From positions 1 to 45,248 of IMG/VR virus record IMGVR_UViG_3300034190_004525: DNA of 45,248 nucleotides; one strand, given 5' to 3'. The position numbers and the translations under genes were made by a program. Of this stretch, positions 26,325-33,999 are shown in pieces. The notes beneath the pieces were generated by a model. It was given only the letters and a program-made list of their open reading frames with translations. It was not told the origin of the DNA and ran no database searches. Positions within the stretch are counted from its first letter, which is position 1; the number at the start of each line of letters is the position of its first letter. The stretch comes from a virus.

Positions 26325-28180
26325 TGGAAATCGCGTCAAAGATTCTATCTGACGTAACAGTTCATATGAAGTATGCACGCTATGATTCTGAAAAGTTTCG
26401 ACGCGAGACTTTTGAGGAGATCGTTGAAAGAAACGTTGCCATGCACGTCAAGAAGCACCCAGAGTTGAAGGAAGAGATCGAAGAGGCGTACAGGTTTGTC
26501 TACGATCGAAAGGTTCTTCCTTCTATGAGATCGATGCAGTTCGGCGGAAAGCCCATCGAGGTTGCTCCAAACCGAATCTACAACTGCGCCTACATGCCAA
26601 TTGACGACGCTAGGGCTTTTTCTGAAGCTATGTTTCTTCTCTTGGGAGGAACCGGAGTCGGGTATTCAGTTCAGGCCCACCACGTGGAAAAGCTTCCGGA
26701 GATCAGCCTTCCAAACTTAAACCGTACTCGTCGTTTTCTCGTTGGAGATTCCATCGAAGGATGGGCAGACGCAGTCAAGGCACTTCTTCATTCTTACTTC
26801 AAGGGCACTTCCAAGCTCAGGTTCGACTTCTCCGACATTCGACCAAAGGGAGCACGACTCGTAACGAGTGGTGGCAAAGCTCCAGGTCCGCAGCCTCTCA
26901 AGGAATGCCTGGTAAAGGTTGAGGGCATTCTGGCTTCTAAGCAGACTGGCGACAAGCTTACTCCGATTGAGTGCCATGACATCATGTGCCACATTGCCGA
27001 TGCTGTGCTTGCGGGAGGAATCCGCCGCGCTGCACTTATTTGCCTGTTCTCGGCTGATGATGAGGAAATGATTTCGTGCAAGTCTGGCAACTGGTGGGAG
27101 ACAAACCCTCAGCGTGGGCGAGCCAACAACTCTGCTGTGCTTTTGCGCCATCGGATCGATCGCGATTACTTTAACGATCTATGGGAGCGTATCCGAGCTT
27201 CCGGCGCCGGAGAACCAGGGATCTACCTTTCTCATGATAAGGACTGGGGAACAAACCCTTGTTGCGAGATCGCACTCAGGCCAAACCAGTTCTGCAATCT
27301 CACCGAGATCAACGTTTCCAACGTCGATAGCCAGGAAGAATATGAGGCCCGCGTTCGCGCAGCTACGTTTATTGGAACACTTCAAACATCTTACACCGAC
27401 TTTCACTATTTGAGACCTGTTTGGCAACGCAACACTGAGAAGGATGCTCTCATCGGTGTTTCAATGACCGGCATTGCTTCTGGCCATGTGTTGAATCTTG
27501 ACATGAAGGCAGGTGCAAAAATTGTAAAGGAAGAGAACGCTCGCGTGGCAGCATTGCTGGGAGTCAACCCTGCAGCCCGAACCACGTGCGTCAAGCCCGC
27601 GGGAACAACCTCCCTAACGCTAGGAACTTCTTCAGGCATTCACGCCTGGCACAACGATTACTACATCCGCCGTCTTCGCGTAGGAAAGAACGAGGCAATC
27701 TACAACTACCTGGTCCAGTTCCATCCAGAGCTCATCGAAGATGAATTCTTCCGACCACATGACACTGCGGTCATCTCCGCCCCTCAGAAGGCGCCTGATG
27801 GTGCAATCCTACGATCTGAAACGGCCCTAGAATTGCTTGAGAGAGTTAAGCGAGTTAGCGTAGACTGGATTCGCAACGGACATCGAAAAGGCCAGAATAC
27901 CCACAACGTCTCGGCAACGATTAACATCAAGGAACATGAGTGGGACGAAGTTCGTGACTGGATGTGGGAAAACCGTGAACACTACAACGGTCTTTCGGTT
28001 CTTCCATCTTCAGATCACACCTACAAGCAGGCTCCCTTCGAGGATTGCGATAAGGAGACTTACGATCGGCTGATGGAAAGCATGAAGAATGTTGACCTTA
28101 CAAACGTCATTGAAATGGAAGACAACACGGAGTTGACTGATCAGGCTGCATGTGCTGGCGGTGCTTGCGAAATCATCTAA
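26324..28180 (+). CDS. nrdJ: Adenosylcobalamin-dependent (class II) ribonucleotide reductase
   Basis: 618 residues from ATG 26324 (taATG overlap with the helicase); earlier in-frame starts lie inside the helicase gene. The active site is recognisable: IYNCAYMPIDD holds the first redox Cys, NPCCEIALRPNQFCNLTEIN holds the Asn, thiyl-radical Cys, Glu and partner Cys of the reductase barrel, and the C-terminal CAGGAC is the flexible CxxxxC relay. KPAGTTSLTLGTSSGIH is the conserved phosphate-binding part. No separate small subunit follows, as expected for class II, which makes its radical from vitamin B12 coenzyme. Compact monomeric type, shorter than the 739-residue Lactobacillus enzyme. It works without oxygen dependence but needs host cobalamin. 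Confidence 0.9.
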   Translation: MEIASKILSDVTVHMKYARYDSEKFRRETFEEIVERNVAMHVKKHPELKEEIEEAYRFVYDRKVLPSMRSMQFGGKPIEVAPNRIYNCAYMPIDDARAFSEAMFLLLGGTGVGYSVQAHHVEKLPEISLPNLNRTRRFLVGDSIEGWADAVKALLHSYFKGTSKLRFDFSDIRPKGARLVTSGGKAPGPQPLKECLVKVEGILASKQTGDKLTPIECHDIMCHIADAVLAGGIRRAALICLFSADDEEMISCKSGNWWETNPQRGRANNSAVLLRHRIDRDYFNDLWERIRASGAGEPGIYLSHDKDWGTNPCCEIALRPNQFCNLTEINVSNVDSQEEYEARVRAATFIGTLQTSYTDFHYLRPVWQRNTEKDALIGVSMTGIASGHVLNLDMKAGAKIVKEENARVAALLGVNPAARTTCVKPAGTTSLTLGTSSGIHAWHNDYYIRRLRVGKNEAIYNYLVQFHPELIEDEFFRPHDTAVISAPQKAPDGAILRSETALELLERVKRVSVDWIRNGHRKGQNTHNVSATINIKEHEWDEVRDWMWENREHYNGLSVLPSSDHTYKQAPFEDCDKETYDRLMESMKNVDLTNVIEMEDNTELTDQAACAGGACEII

Positions 28181-28189
28181 GTTGGATGA

Positions 28190-28197
28190 TATTTATA
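28190..28197 (+). promoter_or_regulatory. TATTTATA motif before membrane-protein cluster
   Basis: Variant of the recurrent TATTTATC octamer, 10 bases after the RNR stop and 25 bases before the next start. Its reverse complement is exactly TATAAATA, the T4 late-promoter box, but that would face away from the genes. Candidate promoter only. Confidence 0.3.
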
Positions 28198-28222
28198 AGC
28201 GAACAAGTCAGGAACCTGCAGA

Positions 28223-28621
28223 ATGAAAGTGTTTCAGAATGTAAAACAGATACTCGTTTACTCAGACAGCGAGCTAACCGAGTTCATGTTGGTCTTGGTT
28301 CTAATTTTCATTGACCCTATGCGATCCCACGTTTTCTGCTGCTCACCAACAATTTGGTCAGCAGTGGGAGTTACGTCTGGGATCGTGCTCTTTATGGGGC
28401 TCCTGTTCGAGAAACTAAGGGTTAGACAAGCTGGCTTGCTTATGGCAATTGCTTTTTTTACTGCCGCAAGCATGATTGAGTTTAATCACGGTCACTGGAA
28501 CTATCCTGATCATGGAACATATCTCGTTCAGGCTCTTGTATCCATATTCTTATGGCTTAGAGATGATAAAGAAAGATTAGTTATGGCAACGAAAAGGAGA
28601 ATGAAAAATGGAACAGAGTGA
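28223..28621 (+). CDS. Multi-pass membrane protein
   Basis: 132 residues with four hydrophobic helices: about 18-34 (ELTEFMLVLVLIFIDPM), 45-64 (WSAVGVTSGIVLFMGLLF), 70-88 (QAGLLMAIAFFTAASMI) and 102-116 (YLVQALVSIFLWLRDD), ending in a basic cytoplasmic tail. It is the first of four genes that overlap by 14 to 17 bases. The size and charge would fit a holin or another envelope protein, but no family is recognised and no endolysin is adjacent, so the role stays open. Confidence 0.65.
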   Translation: MKVFQNVKQILVYSDSELTEFMLVLVLIFIDPMRSHVFCCSPTIWSAVGVTSGIVLFMGLLFEKLRVRQAGLLMAIAFFTAASMIEFNHGHWNYPDHGTYLVQALVSIFLWLRDDKERLVMATKRRMKNGTE

Positions 28622-28955
28622 CATCGTCACACTTCTCGTGGCCGTTGTCGGTACTCTCGGCGGCGCGTCAGCGTGGCAATTCTACCAGAAGCGGCTTGAA
28701 ATCAAGGCTGCATCTGAAGAGAAAGATAAAGCGCAGCAACACGTTTACCGTGATGACCTGCGCGAACGCGTTGCAGTTTTAGAAGCTAAGTTAGACACAT
28801 CGAGAAATGAAAGGGACGACCTACTAGAAAAGCTGAGAGTTCTTGCGGAAGAGACCGCTGCGCTCAGGGTCGAAGTTCAGTTTCTGAGGGAGGAGAGAGA
28901 AAAGTTAACTGCCCTGGTTGAGAAGCTGAGCATGAAAGATGATTCTAAGAGTTAA
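28608..28955 (+). CDS. Membrane-anchored coiled-coil protein
   Basis: 115 residues: one N-terminal membrane helix (IVTLLVAVVGTLGGASAWQF, residues about 5-25) followed by a long charged coiled coil (LRERVAVLEAKLDTSRNERD, then VEVQFLREEREKLTALVEKL). The topology resembles an inner-membrane spanin (Rz-like) and small phage envelope proteins, but no outer-membrane lipoprotein partner was found nested or adjacent. It overlaps the neighbours on both sides. A lysis role is possible; not shown. Confidence 0.6.
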   Translation: MEQSDIVTLLVAVVGTLGGASAWQFYQKRLEIKAASEEKDKAQQHVYRDDLRERVAVLEAKLDTSRNERDDLLEKLRVLAEETAALRVEVQFLREEREKLTALVEKLSMKDDSKS

Positions 28956-29388
28956 TTTTTTTCGTGTTGCTCTAATTGCAGCTAGCTTAAATGCTATTTT
29001 GACATTTTGCCAAAGAGCAATTCTTAAGCAGACCGAACTCAGTTCCGCCGTTTCAGATTTTGTTTCGTCGGCTTCTCTGGCGGAATACGTCCTTTTCGTG
29101 CTCCTTATCTCGGTTGTCATTCCGGTAGGCGAGGAAATAATCTTCAGAGGACTACTGTGGAAGTTCGTAAAGAAGTTTGCCTCTGAAAGCAAGGTAGCTT
29201 GGTTTGTTGCTGTCCTGTTCGCCTTTGTTCATCCTCTCGAGTCGGCAGTTTTTCTGTTTCCATTTTCTGTATATTTGAGTCACCTAAGGTATACTACAGA
29301 GTCGGTGAGAGCTGGCATTGTTGCGCACATCGCGTTTAACACGGCCGGTCTCGTTTTCCCCTCGGTGGTAAATTGGATTCTTACGTAG
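28939..29388 (+). CDS. CPBP-family intramembrane metalloprotease
   Basis: 149 residues, four or more hydrophobic helices. The three CPBP (CAAX-protease/bacteriocin-processing) motifs are present in order: EEIIFRG (EExxxR) near residue 70, FAFVH (FxxxH) near 96, and HIAFN (HxxxN) near 133, giving the Glu and His ligands and catalytic Glu of the membrane-embedded zinc protease. Known members process prenylated or bacteriocin-related peptides or act in self-immunity; Abi proteins are in this superfamily. A phage copy could process an envelope or small-peptide target; the substrate is unknown. It overlaps both neighbours. Confidence 0.85.
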   Translation: MILRVNFFRVALIAASLNAILTFCQRAILKQTELSSAVSDFVSSASLAEYVLFVLLISVVIPVGEEIIFRGLLWKFVKKFASESKVAWFVAVLFAFVHPLESAVFLFPFSVYLSHLRYTTESVRAGIVAHIAFNTAGLVFPSVVNWILT

Positions 29389-29804
29389 CGCCAGTTTCTC
29401 CTCATGACCTCATACAGGAACACTATCCGGGAGACGAGTACAAAATTCTTGTTTGCTGCATTCTCTTGAACCAAACCAGGAGGAAGCAGCTTGACAAGAT
29501 CGTCGACGAGTTTTTTGATAAGTGGCCAACAGCAGAAAGTATTCTTTGTGCTGATCACGAAAGCTTAGTTGAGATGATGCGGCCACTAGGTTTCTACAAT
29601 CGAAGAGCAAAATCTCTAAAGAAGTTTGCAGAACAGTACATCGCTGGCAATTGGAATATTGCCAGCGATCTTCACGGTTGTGGAAAATACGCCAACGACG
29701 CCTGGATGATTTTCATTAAAGGCAGAGCCCACGAGGTTTCGCCAGAAGATCATGCGCTAAATCATTACCATAGCTGGTTTATCAGCAACCACAAAAGTGT
29801 ATAA
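29373..29804 (+). CDS. MBD4-like HhH-GPD DNA glycosylase
   Basis: 143 residues from a TTG start (no in-frame ATG fits). Its whole length matches the glycosylase domain of MBD4: LLNQTRRKQLDKIVDEFF, MMRPLGFYNRRAKSLKKFAE, the helix-hairpin-helix LHGCGKYANDAW (about 100-111) and SPEDHALNHYHSWF, where D126 is in the position of the MBD4 catalytic Asp. MBD4 proteins remove T, U or 5-hydroxymethyl-U opposite G. There is no [4Fe-4S] cluster motif at the end, again as in MBD4 and unlike EndoIII. It may repair deaminated bases or act on modified DNA. An inverted repeat of 12 pairs lies inside the gene (29640-29669). Confidence 0.85.
   Translation: MDSYVAPVSPHDLIQEHYPGDEYKILVCCILLNQTRRKQLDKIVDEFFDKWPTAESILCADHESLVEMMRPLGFYNRRAKSLKKFAEQYIAGNWNIASDLHGCGKYANDAWMIFIKGRAHEVSPEDHALNHYHSWFISNHKSV
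29640..29669. repeat. Perfect 12-bp inverted repeat inside the glycosylase gene
   Basis: ATCGCTGGCAAT (29640-29651) and ATTGCCAGCGAT (29658-29669) are exact reverse complements around a six-base loop, TGGAAT. There is no T-run after it, so a simple terminator is not indicated. It encodes IAGNWNIASD on the + strand. Confidence 0.85.
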
Positions 29805-29807
29805 TCA
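29799..29807 (+). promoter_or_regulatory. GTATAATCA -10-like element
   Basis: GTATAATCA, holding a perfect TATAAT, lies 15 bases before the next start. The same nine bases occur at 33978-33986, 13 bases before the TS-family gene. Neither has a recognisable -35 at 17 bases, so any promoter would depend on a phage or host factor. Low confidence. Confidence 0.3.
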
Positions 29808-29822
29808 CGAAAAGGAGATGAC

Positions 29823-30041
29823 ATGACTAAGATTACCCTAGGTGACCCGGCCATTGCAGAAATTGCACGACTCGTTCAGCTTGCAATTCTCACAGGGACG
29901 GATGTAACCGACCAACTTCGAACGCTTTCGCTTACCGTAGAGAACGATGTTCTTTACCCACATCCTGATTTCACCGATTACATTGAGTCGTCAATCAACA
30001 GGCTTCTTCAAGATGCTGAGACGATTCAGGCAGAGGCTTGA
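29823..30041 (+). CDS. Small conserved-type phage protein, unknown function
   Basis: 72 residues (TKITLGDPAIAEIARLVQLA, then ILTGTDVTDQLRTLSLTVEN and a helical acidic end). GGAG lies upstream of the ATG. I recall similar short proteins in marine T4-type phages without a known function. The end overlaps the next gene by four bases (TTGA). Confidence 0.6.
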   Translation: MTKITLGDPAIAEIARLVQLAILTGTDVTDQLRTLSLTVENDVLYPHPDFTDYIESSINRLLQDAETIQAEA

Positions 30042-30283
30042 GCTTCAGCAACGGTGATCTCGTGATCTGCCGGGCACCTTTCATGATGTTCTTCGATTCA
30101 GAAGATGAACAGCTGATGCTCGCGCCGGCCCAATTACAGCCAGGGGATGTTGGAATATGCGTTGAGTCTTCCAAGTATGGTGAAATAGCTTTCATGTTTG
30201 GTAACGCAATTTTGTATCACCTTGAAAACGATTTTGATTTTAGCGTTAACAGGATTGAGGACTGTATTGAAATTTGCTCTTAG
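30038..30283 (+). CDS. Small hypothetical protein, TTG start
   Basis: 81 residues from TTG 30038, the start overlapping the previous stop as TTGA. The sequence (SFSNGDLVICRAPFMMFFDS, then LQPGDVGICVESSKYGEIAF) looks like a small SH3-type beta barrel with a GD-x-V/GDVG pattern. Function unknown. Followed by a 90-base gap that holds the DnaE promoter. Confidence 0.55.
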   Translation: MSFSNGDLVICRAPFMMFFDSEDEQLMLAPAQLQPGDVGICVESSKYGEIAFMFGNAILYHLENDFDFSVNRIEDCIEICS

Positions 30284-30323
30284 TCATGACTGCTGAAATC
30301 GTTCTTGAAACTAGTTGCTCGTC

Positions 30324-30352
30324 TTGAAAAAGGCGGGCAATTTTATTATGAT
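30324..30352 (+). promoter_or_regulatory. Sigma70-like promoter for dnaE
   Basis: TTGAAA at 30324-30329 and TATGAT at 30347-30352 with exactly 17 bases between them, in a non-coding gap, 21 bases ahead of the dnaE ATG. This is the best host-type promoter seen in the window and would support early expression of DnaE by host RNA polymerase. It also argues against a TTG start at 30305, which would place the promoter in coding sequence. Confidence 0.6.
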
Positions 30353-30373
30353 GGACCAAAGAGAGGTATCGAT

Positions 30374-33300
30374 ATGAGCAAAGTTCCTTCTAGGTTTGTT
30401 GGCTTGCATGCGCATTCCGGCTTTTCAACGTTTGACGGCCTAGGATATCCGCAGGAGCACATTGACTTTGTTCGAGAGAATGGAATGGACGCGTGGTCGT
30501 TGACTGATCACGGTCACATGAATGGTTTTGCTCATGCATACCTGCATTCCGAGAAGCTAAACTCGAAGGGCGCAAACTTCAAGTTCATTCCTGGGTGTGA
30601 GATGTATGTGCATCCAGATCTCACGGCTTGGAACCTTGATTACGAAATCAAGAGGGCGGCTAAGCGAGGAGACGCATCGGCGCTTGCCAAGCTCCGTCGC
30701 ATGCGTGAGGAGCTGGTAACTCCGCTGAAGGTTCAGACTGACGAAGACGATGAGATCGTTGACATTGCAATCGAGGAAGCCGGCCTTACGGTTGAGAATG
30801 AGGAAGAGACTAAGTCCGGTAAGTTCTACGATCCTATCAAGCGGCGGCATCATCTCGTTGTATTGCCAAAGACCTCTGTTGGCCTCGAGAGACTATTTGG
30901 CCTTGTTAGTCGTGGTTACTCAGAGGGATTTTATCGGTTTCCTCGTGTGGACTACAGGATGCTAAAGGAAGCGGCCAAGGGTGACCACCTCCTCGTGAGC
31001 ACTGCGTGCCTCGGTGGCCCCCTGGCTTACGAAGCGTTTTCACATCTCCAGAAGGTTGAGTTCGACGATTTGAATGCAAAGCTGCTGGACAATCCTGCGC
31101 TCCTTGAAAGGATGATGAATTCCGTTGGCAACGGATATGAGATGCTTGCCGATGCCGTAGGCAGGCACAACGTGATGCTCGAGATTCAGTTTAACCATCT
31201 TTCAGCTCAGCACCTTGTCAACAGGGCAATCATTGAATTTGCAAAGCAAAACGGACTTTCTGATCAGCTCGTCGTGACTTGTGATTCGCACTACTCACAT
31301 CCGGATCACTGGAAGGAGCGTGAGCTTTACAAGAAGCTCGGATGGCTTAACTACAAGGATTTTGATCCCTCGAAGCTTCCTCAGTCAAGAGAAGATCTGA
31401 AGTGTGAGCTGTATCCGAAGAATGCAAACCAGGTTTGGGAAACTTACCACGCTACAAAGCAAGGTTACGATTTCTACGATGACGATGTTGTTTGCGCAGC
31501 AATCGAAAGAACGCATGACATCGCACACGAAGTGATTGGCGACATTCACCCAGACAAGTCGATGAAGCTTCCATCGTACACAATTCCTGCTGGAAAGACG
31601 GCTAACGATGCTTTGCTAGAAGCGTCGAAGGAAGGTTTGATCAAGAAGAATCTCCACCAAAAGCCAGAGTATGTCTCTCGTCTCAAGGAAGAGCTTCAGG
31701 TTATTTTTGACAAGGAGTTCTCTGAGTACTTTCTTACAACGAAGGCCATCATCGATCTTGCAAAGACACAGATGCGAGTTGGCCCGGGTCGTGGTTCTGG
31801 AGCAGGCTCTCTGGTAAACTACGTCCTCGGGATTACGGACGTCGATCCCCTGAAGTACGGTCTTCTTTTCTCACGCTTCATGGATCCCACTCGTACCGAC
31901 TATCCTGATATCGATACCGATGTTGGTGACCGTGATAAGCTTCTAGGCTTGCTTCGAGGTGAGTTTGGTGAGGACAACATTGTCCCCATCTCTAACTACA
32001 ACCGGTTCCAACTGAAGTCTCTCGTCAAAGACATTTCTCGCTTCTACGGGATTGAGTTCACAAAGGTAAACCGTGCTCTCGGCCCTCTCGATAAGGACAT
32101 TAGGTCTGGACTCAAGCGTGACAAGATTCCAGTCAACGGACCTATCACTCCGACTCTAGAGTGGGCACTTGAGTACTCAGAATCTTTCCGAAAGCTTGCG
32201 CAAGATCATCCGGAGATTATCGAACCCATTGGTGTTCTTTTCCAGCAGAACAAGTCCCTAGGTCGCCACGCCGGCGGTGTCATCGTTTCTGAGAACATCA
32301 AGGAGAGGATGCCACTCATTCTTGCGAAGGGTGAGCTTCAAACACCTTGGGTTGAAGGTGCTTCTTACAAGCACCTGGAACACTTCGGTTGGATTAAGTT
32401 TGATCTTCTCGGCCTTGAAACCCTTCGGATGATCGATCGAACGATTGAGCTAATCCTCACCAGAAAGCATGGCATTGAAAACCCTGCATATTCTGATGTT
32501 ACCGAATGGTTTGATAACAACATGGCGAACGAGGTCATCGACTTCAACGATCAAGAAGTCTATCGCGTCTATGCAGAAGCTAGATGGGCAGGCATCTTCC
32601 AGTGTACGAATCACGGTGCTCAGCGACTGTTCAAGAAGGCTAAGCCAAAATCAATCGAAGAAATTGCTGCGCTGACTTCAATCTACAGGCCAGGTCCACT
32701 TGCGATGAAGATTGATAGAAAGTACCTGCAATCCAAGGCTGATCCCGGTAGTATCATCTACAAGCACCCCATCCTAGAAGAGATTCTTGCGCCTACTTTC
32801 GGTCATATCGTCTTCCAGGAACAGACTATGGCAATCGTTAACCGTGTTGCCGGCATTCCACTTGAAGAATGCAATGCGGTTCGAAAGATGATGAAGCCTC
32901 AGCAATCTTCTGGCGACGCTGCAAAAAAGGCAAAGGCTCTAAAGAACAGAATTATTGACGGCTTCGTTGGCAACGGCATGGGCCGTCACGATGCGGAAGA
33001 TCTCTATGATGACATCATGAAGTTCACCGCTTACTCGTTCAACAAGTCTCATGCTGTTTCCTATGCCATTGATTCGTTCTACTGCGCTTGGCTCATGACC
33101 TACTACGAAGAGGAATGGCTCTGTGCTTACCTTGAGTCAATGGAAGGCAATCCTGACAAGCGTGCCAAGGCCTTCAGCGAGGTTGCAGCGCTAGGCTACA
33201 AGATTGTTCCCCTTGATATCAACGAGGCTCAGAAGAGCTGGACAATTCTCAGTGGCAAGAGATTCATGCCGTCGTTCATGTCCTGCAAGGGCGTTGGTGA

Positions 33301-33961
33301 ATCTGCGGTCGATGAGATCATGGAGAATCGACCTTATCATGATGTTAAGTCTATGCTGTGGACTGACGAAGGAAAGTGGCGACACTCCAAGTTCAACAAG
33401 AAGACCATGGAATCTCTGATTCGTGTTCGTGCTTTTGAATCCATGGGGGTTGTTGGAAAGGAGTTCGAGTCTTACAAGCACATGTACGATACCGTGATTC
33501 CGAACTGGAACTCTCTTAGAAAGTCGCTCAAGAGAAATCCATGGGAAGGATATGACAACTTCATGCGAGCCAGCTTGGAAAACTCAGGCATGCCCGGGTT
33601 TACTAAGAGTGAGATCATTGCAAATGAGAACGATCTATTCGGCTACGTGAGTCCTGACACGATTATTACCGAAGGGCAAATCAAGCGACTTCGAGATAAC
33701 GATGTAAGGCCAATCGGTGAATGGGACAGTGAGTGGATGTACTGGTTTGTTCCCACTATCGTTCAGGAGAAGAGGACTCGCAACGGCAAGAACTATCTTC
33801 GAATGAAAGTAACTTCAAACGATGGCAACAATGAATGGATGAACTGCTGGGGCTGGGATGGAAAGACCAAGATTCAGCCTTACAGCATCTGCGTTTCGAT
33901 CATCAACGAGCAGGAAGGTTGGGGCAAGTCTTGCCGCTGGTCCAAGTTCAAGATCATGTAA
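30374..33961 (+). CDS. dnaE: DNA polymerase III alpha-type (DnaE) replicative polymerase
   Basis: 1195 residues from ATG 30374, seven bases after AGAGAGG. An N-terminal PHP domain keeps its metal residues (LHAHSGFSTFDG near residue 12, LTDHGHM near 43). The palm contains VGPGRGSGAGSLVNYV and PDIDTDVGDRD, with the two catalytic Asp of the PDIDxD motif near residue 516, and GRHAGGVIVS and TSIYRPGPL of the fingers. EEWLCAYLESMEGNPDKRAK and the C-terminal OB-type region complete the usual order. Bacterial DnaE is the chromosomal replicase; here it probably replaces the T4 family B polymerase. The intact PHP may provide proofreading, as no separate exonuclease is seen in the window. Confidence 0.93.
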   Translation: MSKVPSRFVGLHAHSGFSTFDGLGYPQEHIDFVRENGMDAWSLTDHGHMNGFAHAYLHSEKLNSKGANFKFIPGCEMYVHPDLTAWNLDYEIKRAAKRGDASALAKLRRMREELVTPLKVQTDEDDEIVDIAIEEAGLTVENEEETKSGKFYDPIKRRHHLVVLPKTSVGLERLFGLVSRGYSEGFYRFPRVDYRMLKEAAKGDHLLVSTACLGGPLAYEAFSHLQKVEFDDLNAKLLDNPALLERMMNSVGNGYEMLADAVGRHNVMLEIQFNHLSAQHLVNRAIIEFAKQNGLSDQLVVTCDSHYSHPDHWKERELYKKLGWLNYKDFDPSKLPQSREDLKCELYPKNANQVWETYHATKQGYDFYDDDVVCAAIERTHDIAHEVIGDIHPDKSMKLPSYTIPAGKTANDALLEASKEGLIKKNLHQKPEYVSRLKEELQVIFDKEFSEYFLTTKAIIDLAKTQMRVGPGRGSGAGSLVNYVLGITDVDPLKYGLLFSRFMDPTRTDYPDIDTDVGDRDKLLGLLRGEFGEDNIVPISNYNRFQLKSLVKDISRFYGIEFTKVNRALGPLDKDIRSGLKRDKIPVNGPITPTLEWALEYSESFRKLAQDHPEIIEPIGVLFQQNKSLGRHAGGVIVSENIKERMPLILAKGELQTPWVEGASYKHLEHFGWIKFDLLGLETLRMIDRTIELILTRKHGIENPAYSDVTEWFDNNMANEVIDFNDQEVYRVYAEARWAGIFQCTNHGAQRLFKKAKPKSIEEIAALTSIYRPGPLAMKIDRKYLQSKADPGSIIYKHPILEEILAPTFGHIVFQEQTMAIVNRVAGIPLEECNAVRKMMKPQQSSGDAAKKAKALKNRIIDGFVGNGMGRHDAEDLYDDIMKFTAYSFNKSHAVSYAIDSFYCAWLMTYYEEEWLCAYLESMEGNPDKRAKAFSEVAALGYKIVPLDINEAQKSWTILSGKRFMPSFMSCKGVGESAVDEIMENRPYHDVKSMLWTDEGKWRHSKFNKKTMESLIRVRAFESMGVVGKEFESYKHMYDTVIPNWNSLRKSLKRNPWEGYDNFMRASLENSGMPGFTKSEIIANENDLFGYVSPDTIITEGQIKRLRDNDVRPIGEWDSEWMYWFVPTIVQEKRTRNGKNYLRMKVTSNDGNNEWMNCWGWDGKTKIQPYSICVSIINEQEGWGKSCRWSKFKIM

Positions 33962-33977
33962 AAGCCAAAAGCCGAAC

Positions 33978-33986
33978 GTATAATCA
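33978..33986 (+). promoter_or_regulatory. GTATAATCA -10-like element
   Basis: Second copy of the nonamer at 29799, in the 38-base gap before the thymidylate synthase/hydroxymethylase gene. The bases 17 upstream of TATAAT are ATGTAA, a poor -35. Low confidence. Confidence 0.3.
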
Positions 33987-33999
33987 GTAAAGGAAGAAC

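Noticed and set aside
30305-30373. TTG-start extension of DnaE by 23 residues
   Set aside because: It would run through the best promoter in the window; ATG 30374 has AGAGAGG at seven bases and the PHP domain starts just after it.
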